From Muraenolepis orangiensis (Eukaryota; Chordata; Actinopteri; Gadiformes; Muraenolepididae), in contig CM051006.1 in NCBI GenBank assembly GCA_027704905.1, positions 2,491,876 through 2,555,875 of the forward strand: a DNA stretch of 64,000 nt, written 5' to 3'. Of the stretch, positions 45,218 through 56,219 are shown in pieces. The stretch's first letter is position 1. Every line of letters begins with the position of its first letter. The notes under the pieces were generated by a model. That model ran no database searches, was not told the origin of the DNA, and saw nothing but the letters and a program-made list of their open reading frames with translations. Position numbers and translations under genes: made by a program.

Positions 45218-46863
45218 ATCAAGTCAAGTCAAGTCAAGTCAAGTCCAGTTTATTGTCACTTCACAGTTTACACAAGTATAAAGCAGTGAGTGAAAATCGT
45301 ATGTGCAATACCCGACGACAGACAGCAGTTATAAAAATCTGAATAGGATAAAAATAAGTTAAAAAGTACAAAACTGTATAAGTTAAATATATAAAAATGC
45401 AATATATAAAATGCAATATTTCAGAAAAAGAGCAAAAAATATATATACGTACTACTGTAATAATACTGTAAATTTATCTTCATTTATCAATACATTTAGA
45501 TTTCATTTAACTATATTTTTGTTTATACAATTTTTATTGTTTTTTAGCTTAGGTATTAGTATTTTTTGTGTGTGCTTTTATTCCCCCTGTGTCAACTGTT
45601 GCACCTTAATTTCCCTCGGGATTAATAAAGTAATCTGAATCTGAATCTGAATCTGAATCTGAATATAAATAAATGTAATAAAATATACATTGTTATATGC
45701 TATACACCCTTGTTCAGCAGCCTGATGGCCTGACTGTGGAAGCTATCTCTGAGTCTATTTGTACGGCACTTAATACTGCGGTATCGCCTGCCTGACAGTA
45801 GCAGTGAATACAGTTCGTGGCTGGGGTTGGCAATGTCTTTTATGATGCGTTTGAGCTTGGCCACGCACCGCTTGTTGTATATATCCAGAAGGGAGGGGAG
45901 CTCACCTCCAACGATATACTGGGCCGTCCGCACCACCCTTTGAAGCGCTCTGCGCTCGAGTGCAGTGCAGTTCCCGTACCAGGCAGTGATACACCCTGTA
46001 AGAACACTCTCGATTGTGCCGGTGTAGAATGTTCTCAGGATACGGGGGCCCATGCTGAATTTCCTCAGACGTCAGAGGAAATACAGGCATTGTTGGACCC
46101 TTTTCACCACGTGTGAGGTGTGCGTGGACCATGTGAGGTCCTCGGAGATGTGCACGCTGAGGAACTTGAAGCTGCTGACCCTCTCAACTGCAACACCGTC
46201 GATGGAGATAGGGGCGTGCTCTCCTCTCTGCTTCCTGTAGTCCACGATCAGCTCCTTGGTCATTTTGACGTTGAGGGCGAGGCTGTTCTCCTGGCACCAC
46301 TGCTCCAGTGATCCCTGTAGGCTGTCTCGTTGTCGCCGGCGATCAGGCCGATCACTATCGTGTCGTCAGCAAACGTGATGATGACGTTAGAGCTGTGCAT
46401 ATTCATGCAGTCATGGGTGTAGAGGGAGTAGAGCAGAGGGCTCAGCACGCATCCCTGGGGGGCTCCCGTGTTGAGGGTCAGTGGCTCTGAGGTAGTGCTG
46501 CCCATCCTCACCACCTGGTGGCGGTCCGACAGGAGGTCCAGTATCCAGCTGCACGTGGATGGGGGCACGCCTAGACCTCTAAGCTTAGTGTCGAGCTTGG
46601 CAGGAACTATTGTGTTGAACGCTGAGCTGTAGTCCACAAACAGCATTCACACATAACACTTCTTTACCTCCAGGTGGGAAAGGGCCATGGCTTCTGCGGG
46701 CTGCCATTCACGTCGAACCGAGCAAAATAATTATTTAGCTCTCCTGGGAGGGAGGTAGAGGAGTTCTCTACACAACTGGTTCTCCCTCTGATGTTCGTTA
46801 TCGTCTGTAACCCCTGCCACATACCCCTCGCATCGTGGCTCTTGAATTTCTCCACTCTGACCT
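45218..46863 (-). mobile_element. L2-like LINE inserted in the SAMD3-like exon, 5'-truncated
   Basis: The minus strand reads VRVEKFKSHDARGMWQGLQT, SSTSLPGELNNYFARFD, a deletion, then RT: MLFVDYSSAFNTIVPAKLD, TLNTGAPQGCVLSPLLYSLY, FADDTIV (near 46355), KELIVDYRKQRGEHAPISID, SFKFLSVHISEDLTWSTHTS, SVLTGCITAWYGNCTALERR and IIKDIANPSHELYSLLLSGR. The 3' tail is (TTGAC)n at 45218-45244. The exon target contains ACTTGAT, resembling the LINE's own tail. The linker-to-RT deletion removes the RT N-terminus, so it is inactive. Confidence 0.88.
45450..45662 (+). mobile_element. Non-LTR element tail nested in the L2 3' UTR
   Basis: Plus-strand sequence ends ttccctcgggattaataaag followed by (AATCTG)n. This tail type also occurs at 62300-62352. 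The surrounding minus-strand L2 3' UTR resumes after it (about 45665), so this is a later nested insertion of a 3' end. Confidence 0.6.
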
Positions 46864-47095
46864 TGTGTATCAAGTCCATCCAGAAAAGATTGAAGAAAAT
46901 CTGTAGTTACAATTCTCTTGAACTCTGCCTGAATCTGAGGAGACAGACAGAACATATTCAACCAACAGTCGCCAAGATGGATGCAAGTATGTGCATTTAT
47001 AATGGTATTGTCATTGTAACTGGAAAAACTGCAAAACTAACTCCATGGCAATTGCGTCGTCCGTGGATCTATTTTGACGATATGTAAATTGCCAA

Positions 47096-48338
47096 GTGTG
47101 GCAGGTATCACGGAGCAAATAAAGTCCTTGACCAACCTCTCGAAGCATTAGCTGACAATCGAGGTGAGGGCTACAGGTCTATAGTCATTCAGGCATGTTA
47201 CCTTGGGTTGTTTAGGGACAGGCACGATGGTGGACATCTTGAAGACCGCGGGGACAACAGCCTGGACAGGGAGAGGTTGAAGATGTCTGCAAAGACTCCT
47301 GCCAACTGGTTTGCGCAATGCTCTGAGGACGCGGCCGGGATGTCGTCGGAGCCTGCCGCCTTACGGATGTTCAGCCGCTTGAAGGTGCGGCGCACATCCG
47401 CCTCAGAGATGCTCAGCAGGCTGGTCTCTTCAGGTGGCGCTGGCTTCGGCGGGCTGCCGTTCACATCGAACCGAGAAAAATCAGTATTTAGCTCTCCTGG
47501 GAGGGAGGTAGAGGAGTTCTCTACACAACTGGTTCTCACTCTGAAGTTCATCGTCACTTGGCAGTGACGATGGTCATACGGAGGTCGTAACAGGCTCTCG
47601 TATATTCCTCCGTATTCCCGGAGCCAAAGGCGGCGTTACGCGCGTGTAGGGCAGCGCGAACATCGCCGTTAATCCACGGTTTCTGGTTGGGATATATCCG
47701 AACCGACTTGGTCGGAACAACGTCATATATGCACTTCTTGATGAACCCGGTGACCGACGACGCGTACTCGTTGATGTTATTGTCCGAGGCAACGCGGAAC
47801 ATGTGCCAGTCAGCGCGATCAAAACAATCCTGCAGCATAGAGTCCGATTGGTCCAACCAGCATTGGACCTCCCTCACAGCGATCGGTTGCTGCTTCATTC
47901 TCTGCCTATAGGCGGGGAGCAGCTGGATAGAGCAGTGGTCTGATTTGCCGAATGGTGGGCGGAGGAGGGCCTTGTAGCCATCACGGAAGGGGGTGTAGCA
48001 GTGGTCGAGGATCCGCTCGCCACGTGTGTTGCTCGTTATGTATTGGTAGAACTTCGGGAGAACCTTCTTCAGGTTTGCCTTGTTGAAGTCCCCCGCCACG
48101 ATGAGAGCTGCCTCGGGGTGTGCCGACTCCTGTTCGCTGATAGCCCCATACAGTTACTTCAGCGCTGTGTCCGTGTTGGCTTGTGGGGGAATGTAAACAG
48201 CGGTCACGGTTACCGCTGTAAACTCCCGAGGTAGCCAGTATGGACGGCACATAAGCATCAGGTACTCCAGGTCCGGGGAACAGAAAGACTTGAGGGGATG
48301 TACATGACATTGGTTGCACCAAGATCTATTTATCACAG
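47096..48338 (-). mobile_element. L2-like LINE, endonuclease C-terminus to RT N-terminus
   Basis: Minus strand: FLFPGPGVPDAYVPSILAT, then the AP-endonuclease C-terminal part VAGDFNKANLKKVLPKFYQ and LRPPFGKSDHCSIQLLPAY (SDH catalytic motif), long linker KKCIYDVVPTKSVRIYPNQK, KPWINGDVRAALHARNAAFG, GELNTDFSRFDVNGSPPKPA, SISEADVRRTFKRLNIRKAA, and the RT start IVPVPKQPKVTCLNDYRPVA with CFERLVKDFICSV. It stops abruptly in SAMD3-like intron sequence at 47095, so it lacks its 3' end; this is unusual for a LINE and suggests a later rearrangement. Confidence 0.88.
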
Positions 48339-48733
48339 TACAGTACATGATAAAGCAGACCTTTATAAAGTAATTAGAACTGAAAACAATAAGCTAAAAA
48401 TGACAAAGAATAAGCTGCACACATTTGCAACAGTTATCATAAAAACACTGCTACTTGATGATCTGAGCAACAAAGCTAATTCACAAAAACCTAGCTTTCA
48501 TTGTAGTGAAATTCATTTAACCATAAATAAATCTAGGAGGATATTTTGCAGTTAGATTACAAAACCTCCATTGTTTAGTTACTGATACCCACAAAGGACA
48601 ACACATACCACCACAAACACTCTACTAGGTTGTGGATTGTATGAATTAAAATATATGTTCCTTTAAAACTGTATATATTTCATACCAATATAGCAGTTTT
48701 TACATGTCTAACGCGCCAACAGCATAGAACACG
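48339..48733. other. No gene recognised
   Basis: AT-rich unique sequence. Confidence 0.5.
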
Positions 48734-48912
48734 CCAGTAAATAGTCCATACCAAAAACCAGTAAATAGTCCATACCATAAACCAGTAAATAGTCCATACC
48801 ATAAACCAGTAAATAGTCCATACCAAAAACCAGTAAATAGTCCATACCATAAACCAGTAAATAGTCCATACCAAAAACCAGTAAATAGTCCATACCATAA
48901 ACCAGTAAATAG
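48734..48912. repeat. 24-bp tandem repeat, about 7.5 copies
   Basis: Unit ccagtaaatagtccatacca plus taaa or aaaa. It translates as repeated MVWTIYWF on the minus strand only because 24 is a multiple of three. Confidence 0.97.
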
Positions 48913-49645
48913 ACTTGCGCTGTGAATCTTCTTCTATGTAGGTGAATGTTAGATAAGAGTCTGACTGCTTGTAACTTATTTATTATAAAAGTAAAGTTAT
49001 TCACAATCCTGTAAAGTCAGCTAGGTTAGCCTCCGCCTGACATTTGCATGTACAATCTGCCTTAAAATAACATTTCCTGCGTTTATAAACAAAAAAACAG
49101 TTTATTTTCTGTTACTAAATTTAACTCATTTACAAATTGTTTTGACTGAAACAGTTTATAAATGAACCAATGAGCCTGTGACTCGTTTCTCTGACCCAAA
49201 ATACGTGTAGTCGTCCACCGTAAGGTCACATTCATCATGTCACTTGTCACACAAAAAAGGTGTTCATCTGCCGCTTGGTTTTTCACCGTTATCAATCTGC
49301 CCGGTTTACTTTCTTCTGTTAATGACAAATTTAAACCGGGTGGTTCACTTGCTGTTGTGTTACAAAAATCTTATGTCACTGATAGTTGTCTTTTATCAGA
49401 TGAAGACAATATGACATCATCATTTAATGCCGCGTCAGAGGCCATGGTCATTTTGTAGACCAGGTTACAACTCACACCGTTAAGTCAAATTGGCATCATG
49501 GAAATTACAGGTAATTGAACTGACTTATGAAGCCAAGTTTGAAGAGTAATATCTCATGGAATTAAGTTGAAATTGCATAAATCGTTGGCCTCTCATGAAA
49601 GACAGGATGAGGAGAGTCACGTATTGATGCTCGTACGACAGTCTT
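48913..49645. other. No gene recognised
   Basis: Unique sequence. 49083-49460 has open frames on both strands, none with family features that I can identify. Confidence 0.45.
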
Positions 49646-49649
49646 CACA

Positions 49650-51072
49650 TGATGGAGAAGGAGAGGAGAGGAGCAGTGGGGAGTGGTGGAGAAGGAGAAG
49701 GAGAGGAGCAGTGGGGAGAGGTGGAGAAGGAGAGGAGCAGTGGGGAGTGGTGGAGAAGGAGCAGGAGAGGAGCAGTGGGGAGTGGTGGAGAAGGAGAGGA
49801 GCAGTGGGGAGTGGTGGAGAAGGAGCAGGAGAGGAGCAGTGGGGAGTGGTGGAGAAGGAGCAGGAGAGGAGCAGTGGGGAGTGGTGGAGAAGGAGAGGAG
49901 AGGAGCAGTGGGGAGTGGTGGAGAAGGAGAGGAGAGGAGCAGTGGGGAGTGGTGGAGAAGGAGAGGAGCAGTGGGGAGTGGTGGAGAAGGAGCAGGAGAG
50001 GAGCAGTGGGGAGTGGTGGAGAAGGAGCAGGAGAGGAGCAGTGGGGAGTGGTGGAGAAGGAGAGGAGAGGAGCAGTGGGGAGTGGTGGAGAAGGAGAGGA
50101 GAGGAGCAGTGGGGAGTGGTGGAGAAGGAGAGGAGCAGTGGGGAGTGGTGGAGAAGGAGAGGAGCAGTGGGGAGTGGTGGAGAAGGAGAAGGAGAGGAGA
50201 GGAGCAGTGGGGAGTGGTGGAGAAGGAGAAGGAGAGGAGCAGTGGGGAGAGGTGGAGAAGGAGAGGAGCAGTGGGGAGTGGTGGAGAAGGAGCAGGAGAG
50301 GAGCAGTGGGGAGTGGTGGAGAAGGAGAGGAGAGGAGCAGTGGGGAGTGGTGGAGAAGGAGAGGAGCAGTGGGGAGTGGTGGAGAAGGAGAGGAGCAGTG
50401 GGGAGTGGTGGAGAAGGAGAAGGAGAGGAGAGGAGCAGTGGGGAGTGGTGGAGAAGGAGAAGGAGAGGAGAGGAGCAGTGGGGAGTGGTGGAGAAGGAGA
50501 GGAGCAGTGGGGAGTGGTGGAGAAGGAGAGGAGAGGAGCAGTGGGGAGTGGTGGAGAAGGAGAGGAGCAGTGGGGAGTGGTGAGAAGGAGCAGGAGAGGA
50601 GCAGTGGGGAGTGGTGGAGAATGAGAGGAGAGGAGCAGTGGGGAGTGGTGGAGAAGGAGAGGAGCAGTGGGGAGTGGTGGAGAAGGAGAGGAGAGGAGCA
50701 GTGGGGAGTGGTGGAGAAGGAGAAGGAGAGGAGCAGTGGGGAGTGGTGGAGAAGGAGAGGAGAGGAGCAGTGGGGAGTGGTGGAGAAGGAGAAGGAGAGG
50801 AGCAGTGGGGAGAGGTGGAGAAGGAGAGGAGAGGAGCAGTGGGGAGTGGTGGAGAAGGAGAGGAGAGGAGCAGTGGGGAGTGGTGGAGAAGGAGAGGAGA
50901 GGAGCAGTGGGGAGTGGTGGAGAAGGAGAGGAGAGGAGCAGTGGGGAGTGGTGGAGAAGGAGAGGAGCAGTGGGGAGTGGTGAAGAAGGAGCAGGAGAGG
51001 AGCAGTGGGGAGTGGTGGAGAAGGAGAAGGAGAGGAGCAGTGGGGAGAGGTGGAGAAGGAGCAGGAGAGGCA
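49650..51072. repeat. Purine-rich minisatellite, 29/34/35-bp units, more than 40 copies
   Basis: Core ggagaaggagaggagcagtg followed by gggagtggt. Units vary by adding agagg or gcagga blocks. The plus strand is nearly all A/G except for the CAGT and TGG positions. Stop-free in most frames, so 300-500-codon open frames on both strands are artefacts. Confidence 0.97.
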
Positions 51073-51272
51073 ATTTGGCGAGAAACCAACTTCACATTTA
51101 GAGACCGCTCTGAACTCTTTTGGGGAGAAACAGATAGTTGTTTTGGAACAAGGAACAAGCTCATCTCTGCTGCTAATGAATGCATGAGAAACAATTAACC
51201 CAGAATGAGTTCACTTCTTCTCAATAGTTTGGCTGCCTTCGGAAAATAGAAAATTGTGTGTCCAGTCGCACA
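51073..51272. other. No gene recognised
   Basis: Short unique spacer between the purine array and (AC)n. Confidence 0.5.
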
Positions 51273-51316
51273 CACACGCACACGCATACATGCATGCACA
51301 AGCACACATGCACACA

Positions 51317-51355
<39 letters not shown>

Positions 51356-51386
51356 ACACACGCACATGCACACACGCACACACGCA

Positions 51387-51417
<31 letters not shown>

Positions 51418-51418
51418 C

Positions 51419-51501
<83 letters not shown>

Positions 51502-51555
51502 ACACCCACACATACACACACACATGCAAACACTCACACACACACGCACGCACAG
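51273..51555. repeat. (AC)n microsatellite
   Basis: About 280 bp of AC with interruptions. Confidence 0.97.
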
Positions 51556-53400
51556 ACAGAAACACACACTTCAATGTGAAAGTGAAAGTTCTGCCTGATA
51601 GTTTGTTTACTCCACCTGTGAATGTGTCACTCTGACACAATATATTAGAAAAACCAACTGACATATAAATGAACCCCGAGGGATGAACTCTCGACTGACA
51701 ACTAGCTGTCCACAGCGCCGAGGCTTGTGAGCACATGCTGTTCTGTAGACAGGCAATACTTGTAAGCAAGAGACAACAGCACACACTGCCTCTCAAAACT
51801 AAAGCCAACGCTCACTAACGTACGACATAAGGTAATGGCGCTGTTCCCTGATAGGTTCCGACGCCCGTGAGCCCGTGAGATCGTAGTCTTCCTGCCTCCA
51901 TCTTGACAGGTGAGTGACCTCAGGAGTCTCCACAAGGCTCTCCTGAGGTGACAGCGGTGAAGTACCCCTTTCCTGAGAGCCCATTAGAGCTAAATGAGCT
52001 CATTATAAAGCACTGCTGTTATGCACGCTGCTCTCCTGAAAAGTGTGTCAAAAGGCGCTTGAACTAGACTCAGGTAGGAGATAAAAATAAGTTATGAATG
52101 TTAAAAAACTGTAAAAAAAATACAACAGAATAATATTAGTATAGTGACAGTAAATGACTGATATTCACAGTAATTACTCTGATTATGTCATGACACACAG
52201 CCAGCTTGCTGTGCTTGTATAGCTCGGCTCTCTGAATCAATTAAAGACTTCCTCAGTATACTTAAAGATCTCTACTAAAGGAACAGGAAACAGTATTACT
52301 GTCTACGACAACTCAACAGGAAACAGTACTCTTATTGACGCCAAACTCGCTCGCATGTGACATGTTAACGAACACTACCTCTATTCTCACACACGTCCAG
52401 TACGTCTGCGTTCACATTCTGCTGTTGCACTACGGACATCATCAAAACTGGAAACGGTATTTCCGTGTCATCAAATCAACAGGAAACAGTGTTCTACAGG
52501 CGCCAAACGTCACGCAGAACACGTTCCCCTGTGGGGTACAGTGAACCTGCATGGCGCTGCCTAATGATCCCGGGAAAACGCCACTTACTCAGAAACACAC
52601 ACAGCGGAACATCCTCTCCCAGGCAGCCATTTCACTTCCATCAATCAAACTCCTTCTGGATTTAAGAGTTCATCAGACTCGGGAATCCATTGTGATTTCC
52701 ATTGTAGCGTACGGTAATAAATCATTAATAGCCAGCCTTTAGGAGCAGTGAGTACCGACGCCTCGTAAATCTCCTCCTTTTATTCCAAAAAGCACGGCGC
52801 ATTCTCACTTTTTTCCTGCCCTTGCACTCAATAGCGCCCTCTGGATGACCCGGGGAGAACTTAGAGCAGGAACAACAAGAGAACTCTTTTAAGTGGAATA
52901 GAGACATTGTTTCTAAATCAGCCACGTTTTTTAAATCACAGAAAAATGATTGTAAATCTACGACTATTTAACATGAGCGAAATACTAGGCAGCAAACTGT
53001 TGTTTTCCTCTCAGAACAACAGGCGGCTCGACAATCTTTAGCTACACTTTATCACACAGCTTTGTTGAGTGCTCCATTTTGATTGGCCAATTACAGCGTT
53101 CTGCTGTCTGTTGATTCTGAATAGCAGACACTGCTATGAATAACAGGTTCCAACCGTAGACTCAAACTGACTATATTTTATACTATTTAGCGGATGCAAT
53201 ACAATCATTTTTACATCAATAAAAAGCTTTATAATAAGCAGGATAATGGTCAATATTGTAAAATAAAAACCCCTTTTGATTTAACAGTTAACGTTCCTCT
53301 GAAGAAACAAAGAGTGATAAAGTAATGCAACGACCGTACAACACAATAATAAAATACCGGGTTTGATCCCCAATGTCTGCAGTCTGGGGGGGGGTAATCG
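51556..53400. other. No gene recognised
   Basis: Unique sequence. Short direct repeats of caacaggaaacagt (about 52312, 52478). No coding family was recognised on either strand. Confidence 0.4.
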
Positions 53401-53815
53401 TGATCGTGAACATCGTGAAGTCCAACGGGGGGGAATATAATCGGTCGTCCCCTTCCAGCTCGGGGCCCCAGGCAATTGCCTACTTTGCCTACCCTGTTGC
53501 GACGCCCCTGAACATGCTTGTGTTTTCACCTTGCAATGACATGTTTAGTCCGTTCAGTCTGTCAAATATGCAAGACAAATATGCCAGTCTTGTTAACCAG
53601 GGTCAGTCTGCAATCTGGGATCCATGCTCCATCAGAAATAAGCGCACCTCGTCCCGCAGTTCATACACGCGGCTGAGAACATTTCCCCGTGAAAGCCATC
53701 TGACTTCTGTGTGGAAGAGCTATTGAGTGGACGTGATTGTATGTAGTTGACAATTGTTATCGCCGTCTCAAGAACACTTTTAAGCTCTGGGGCTCCTGGG
53801 CCATGTCCGTGATAT
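53400..53815 (-). pseudogene. hAT-type transposase fragment (ZBED-like)
   Basis: Minus strand: ELKSVLETAITIVNYIQSRP with LNS (about 53800-53720), a frame change, then HTEVRWLSRGNVLSRVYELR, DEVRLFLMEHGSQIAD, a TGA stop (53603-53605), and PWLTRLAYLSCIFDRLNGLN with MSLQGENTSMF (to about 53513). This series is typical of the catalytic and insertion regions of hAT transposases related to vertebrate ZBED-like proteins. From 53512 leftward a dispersed repeat with ggcaattgcctggggccccg takes over. Only about 100 residues survive, so it is a dead fragment. Confidence 0.8.
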
Positions 53816-53853
53816 AGTCCCGTCAGACAGCGGCACTGCTTCCAGCTCCCACG

Positions 53854-54287
53854 GCTGTTTATCCCCATGCATTGTCCTACACATAGTGCCTGTTTATTCC
53901 CATGCATTGTCCTACACATAGCTCCTGTTTATCCCCAATGTCCTACACATAGCTCCTGTTTATCCCCATTGTCCTACACATAGCACCTGTTTATCACCAT
54001 TGTCCTACACATAGCTCCTGTTTATCCCCATTGTCCTACACATAGCACCTGTTTATCACCATTGTCCTACACATAGCTCCTGTGTATCCCCATTGTCCTA
54101 CACATAGCTCCTGTTTATCCCCAATGTCCTACACATAGCTCCTGTTTATCCCCATTGTCCTACACATAGCACCTGTTTATCCCCAATGTCCTACACATAG
54201 CTCCTGTTCATCCCCATTGTCCTACACATAGCACCTGTTTATCCCCATTGTCCTACACATAGCTCCTGTTCATCCCCATTGTTCTAG
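53854..54287. repeat. 31-bp minisatellite, about 14 copies
   Basis: Unit atagctcctgtttatcccca plus ttgtcctacac, with gcacc/gctcc and caat/catt variants alternating. The first units are 33 bp. Confidence 0.96.
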
Positions 54288-54575
54288 TCAAAGCGATAGC
54301 AGCAGGTTTAATTTGGGTTTCCCCCATTGTGTGTGTGGCTTTTTTTCAGCTGCAAATGATACTGTCGTGAATCTGTCGGAATCAGAATTCCTTTATTTGT
54401 CACCCTTACATATTAAACGGACTTGCATGATTAAAAATATCTATGCACACATTATTATTAACAATAATAATAATAATACAAATTATAATCCAAAAATGTA
54501 ATAAAAATAATAATAATAATAAATAAATAAATAAACACCTCATGGGTCACATCAAGAGGATTCTGAAATCATCTG
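54288..54575 (-). mobile_element. Non-LTR element 3' tail and AT-rich repeat
   Basis: atcagaattcctttatttgt then cacccttacata (about 54380-54412) is a minus-strand LINE-type tail. (AAT)n and (AAAT)n runs follow to 54538. Confidence 0.5.
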
Positions 54576-54579
54576 GCGA

Positions 54580-54818
54580 CCCCCAGGGGGATCCCCTGGC
54601 CTGGCCTGTTTTTGCCTTGCGTTTTTGTACCTCTGTCTCAACCCTCGGCCTCCTGTTACCAAACTCTGCTTGCCTTGACCATGCTTTTGGATTTTGTCCT
54701 GTCTGTACCTCTGCCTTTTGCTGGCGTTAATCGGCGTGTGCGCCGATCATTCAAACACCTGTTCTACCTGGCTTCTGTCACTCCGCTTTCGGGTCCCACC
54801 TACACCCAGCCGTGACAA
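54580..54818 (+). mobile_element. Probable Gypsy-type LTR 3' part
   Basis: It reads ctgcttgccttgaccatgct, acctgttctacctggcttct, then tttcgggtcccacctacacc and cgtgaca, like the R/U5 end of fish Gypsy LTRs. Its start is not found. Confidence 0.45.
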
Positions 54819-55040
54819 TCTGCTACATTTTGAGTTAGTTTATCTTGCGTCCCTGGGCTGATTGAGAACTACAACGGTACGGTGTTTCTTGTTCCACTAT
54901 GGGAACGTGGAAAATAACCTTATTTTACTAAGAGTGTGTATCTGAAAACACACTTCGGTACTTTGGATAAAATCAGAGTAGAGGAATACAATAGAAGAGT
55001 GAGAGTGCAATGCCAAAAGGTTATAGTATAGTGTTGCTTA
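54819..55040. other. No gene recognised
   Basis: Unique sequence into which the solo LTR inserted (target gctta). Confidence 0.5.
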
Positions 55041-55467
55041 TGTCACGGTTACGGTGGTTGACAGGGGGCGTGGCCAAGCAGCGGGCTTTGGCGGTGCACA
55101 CACACACCTGTTGGCAATAGTGAATAGGTTAATCTAGGTTGTACTACTTACTACGTTGTACGTTGTACTCTCTGGACGGAATCGTTACTCCGATGTCCCG
55201 GGATCCAGACCCCTCGCCTGTCCCGCGTTACTCTCCGGTCTAATACCTGTCACTACTCCGACCTCACGGGATCCAGACCCCTCTCCCGTCCCGGACTACT
55301 CGCCGGTCTACTACCAGCCGGTACTCCGCAGATCGACTTCCCGGTATCCAGACCCCTGGCCTGTCCCCAATCACTCTCTGTTGTTTATTGTAATAAAGCT
55401 TCACGTTATAGCTTCACTGTGTTGTTGGTCTGCGTTCTGGGTTCTACCAAACTACCCCCTTGTGACA
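55041..55467 (+). mobile_element. Solo Ty3/Gypsy LTR with 5-bp target duplication
   Basis: 427 bp from TGTCACGGTTACGG to CCTTGTGACA, flanked on both sides by GCTTA (55036-55040 and 55468-55472). Internal blocks: ggggcgtggccaagc, repeated tccagacccctc and gtctactaccagccggtac, poly(A) signal gtaataaagc (about 55391), tctgcgttctgggttctacc. The clean duplication shows a true insertion followed by LTR-LTR recombination. Confidence 0.93.
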
Positions 55468-55502
55468 GCTTATCTATAGTATCTAGTAGATTATATATAG
55501 TG

Positions 55503-55590
55503 TTGTTCATAGTATAGTGTAGTATTGTATTGTATAATATAGTATAGTATAGTATAGTATAGTATAGTATAGTATAGTATAGTATTGGTG
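55503..55590. repeat. (TATAG)n microsatellite
   Basis: Repeats of agtatagtat over about 85 bp. Confidence 0.95.
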
Positions 55591-55680
55591 TATAAATTCA
55601 TACTGTGGGAGAAAATGGGGAGTTAGCATTCCATTGTTACACATGGACAATAAACAACCTTGAATCTTGAAACTTGAGTC
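55591..55680 (+). mobile_element. LINE 3' end remnant
   Basis: aaattcatactgtgggagaa, gcattccattgttacacatgg and caataaacaaccttgaatct, the plus-strand form of the LINE tail seen at 7213, 14850 and 41754. Confidence 0.65.
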
Positions 55681-56202
55681 AAGTGGTTATGATGACGTCT
55701 GGAGGGACGGGTTGGGGTTTAAACCCCACCACAGCGGTCTGTCTACCTGGAGCCATCCCTGAGATGGCTCTTAATCCCTACCTGCTACTTTAGAATGTTT
55801 ATAATACTTTATCATGCAATTGGATAAGCGTCTGCTATATGAAACAAATATTCATTTCCGCAGAATGTGAAAGCTGGCCTTTTTCCAAAGAAAACTCTAT
55901 GGGCCTTTTATTTTGTGAGTTTAGGATAGTGAAGATGGGAAGTGTTTTTAAAGAGAGGGCATTACATGAAGCATAAGAGAGAGTACAGGAATCAAAGCCT
56001 GGGCTCGCAGAAAGGCTTGTTACAAGACATGTGACCTCCATGGCTAGAGCCACGCCTCTCTTTCTTCTCCATTATTTTAACTGTGATTTTAACCCAAGAA
56101 GAAAGATGTGACATCATAACTAACTAGCTGTGATAAATCCATAGTCCACAGAAGGAAAGGGATGCATAGCTTTGAATATGACATCACAAGGTTGAGTTTG
56201 TA
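55681..56202. other. SINE remnant and unique sequence
   Basis: tggggtttaaaccccaccac (about 55712) and caattggataagcgtctgct (55818) are SINE-like pieces. The rest is unique. No gene. Confidence 0.45.
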
Positions 56203-56219
56203 CACTGTAAAACCGAATA

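Larger units (their letters stand above)
44270..46934 (-). pseudogene. SAMD3-like pseudogene, exon split by a LINE
   Basis: Minus-strand exons: 46864-46934 joined to 45131-45217 (one exon of about 158 bp, interrupted by L2), 44950-45039 and 44270-44579. The split exon has acceptor ctcctcag|ATTCAG and donor GAT|gtaagt and reads IQAEFKRIVTTDFLQSFLDG then LVPRLLEVYKAATRSGKK and KDILKKD. The next reads DTNERRTAALLGLPHYVSGE and DVIRMCD (30 codons). The last is decayed: ETLDEAMKGMQVGLLIGYEG, a frame change, VFNVAVVVEETIV stop, then EYPQDMKYSLEVLQRVVMKI and a stop in ASARVH. These correspond to exons 740-907, 412-507 and the final exon of copies 1 and 2, at clearly lower identity. A pseudogene because of the LINE insertion, stops and frameshifts. 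Confidence 0.75.
43968..47095 (-). mobile_element. Third, diverged TIR element with SAMD3-like gene, interrupted by L2
   Basis: The left terminus CACTGTAAGATAAATT (43968) matches the copy 2 TIR at 11 of 16 bases and is followed by the same kind of sequence (ctgccttaaaaacatgagtt next to aactc). The last exon of the gene follows on the minus strand about 300 bp later, in the same orientation as copy 2. The right terminus is not found: sequence switches to another L2 piece at about 47095. Older and much more degraded than copies 1 and 2. Confidence 0.55.

Noticed and set aside
49562..51198. Very long open frames (up to about 525 codons) on both strands
   Set aside because: They follow a purine-rich tandem array without stop codons in several frames at once. 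The composition is pure repeat, and both strands are open over the same DNA.
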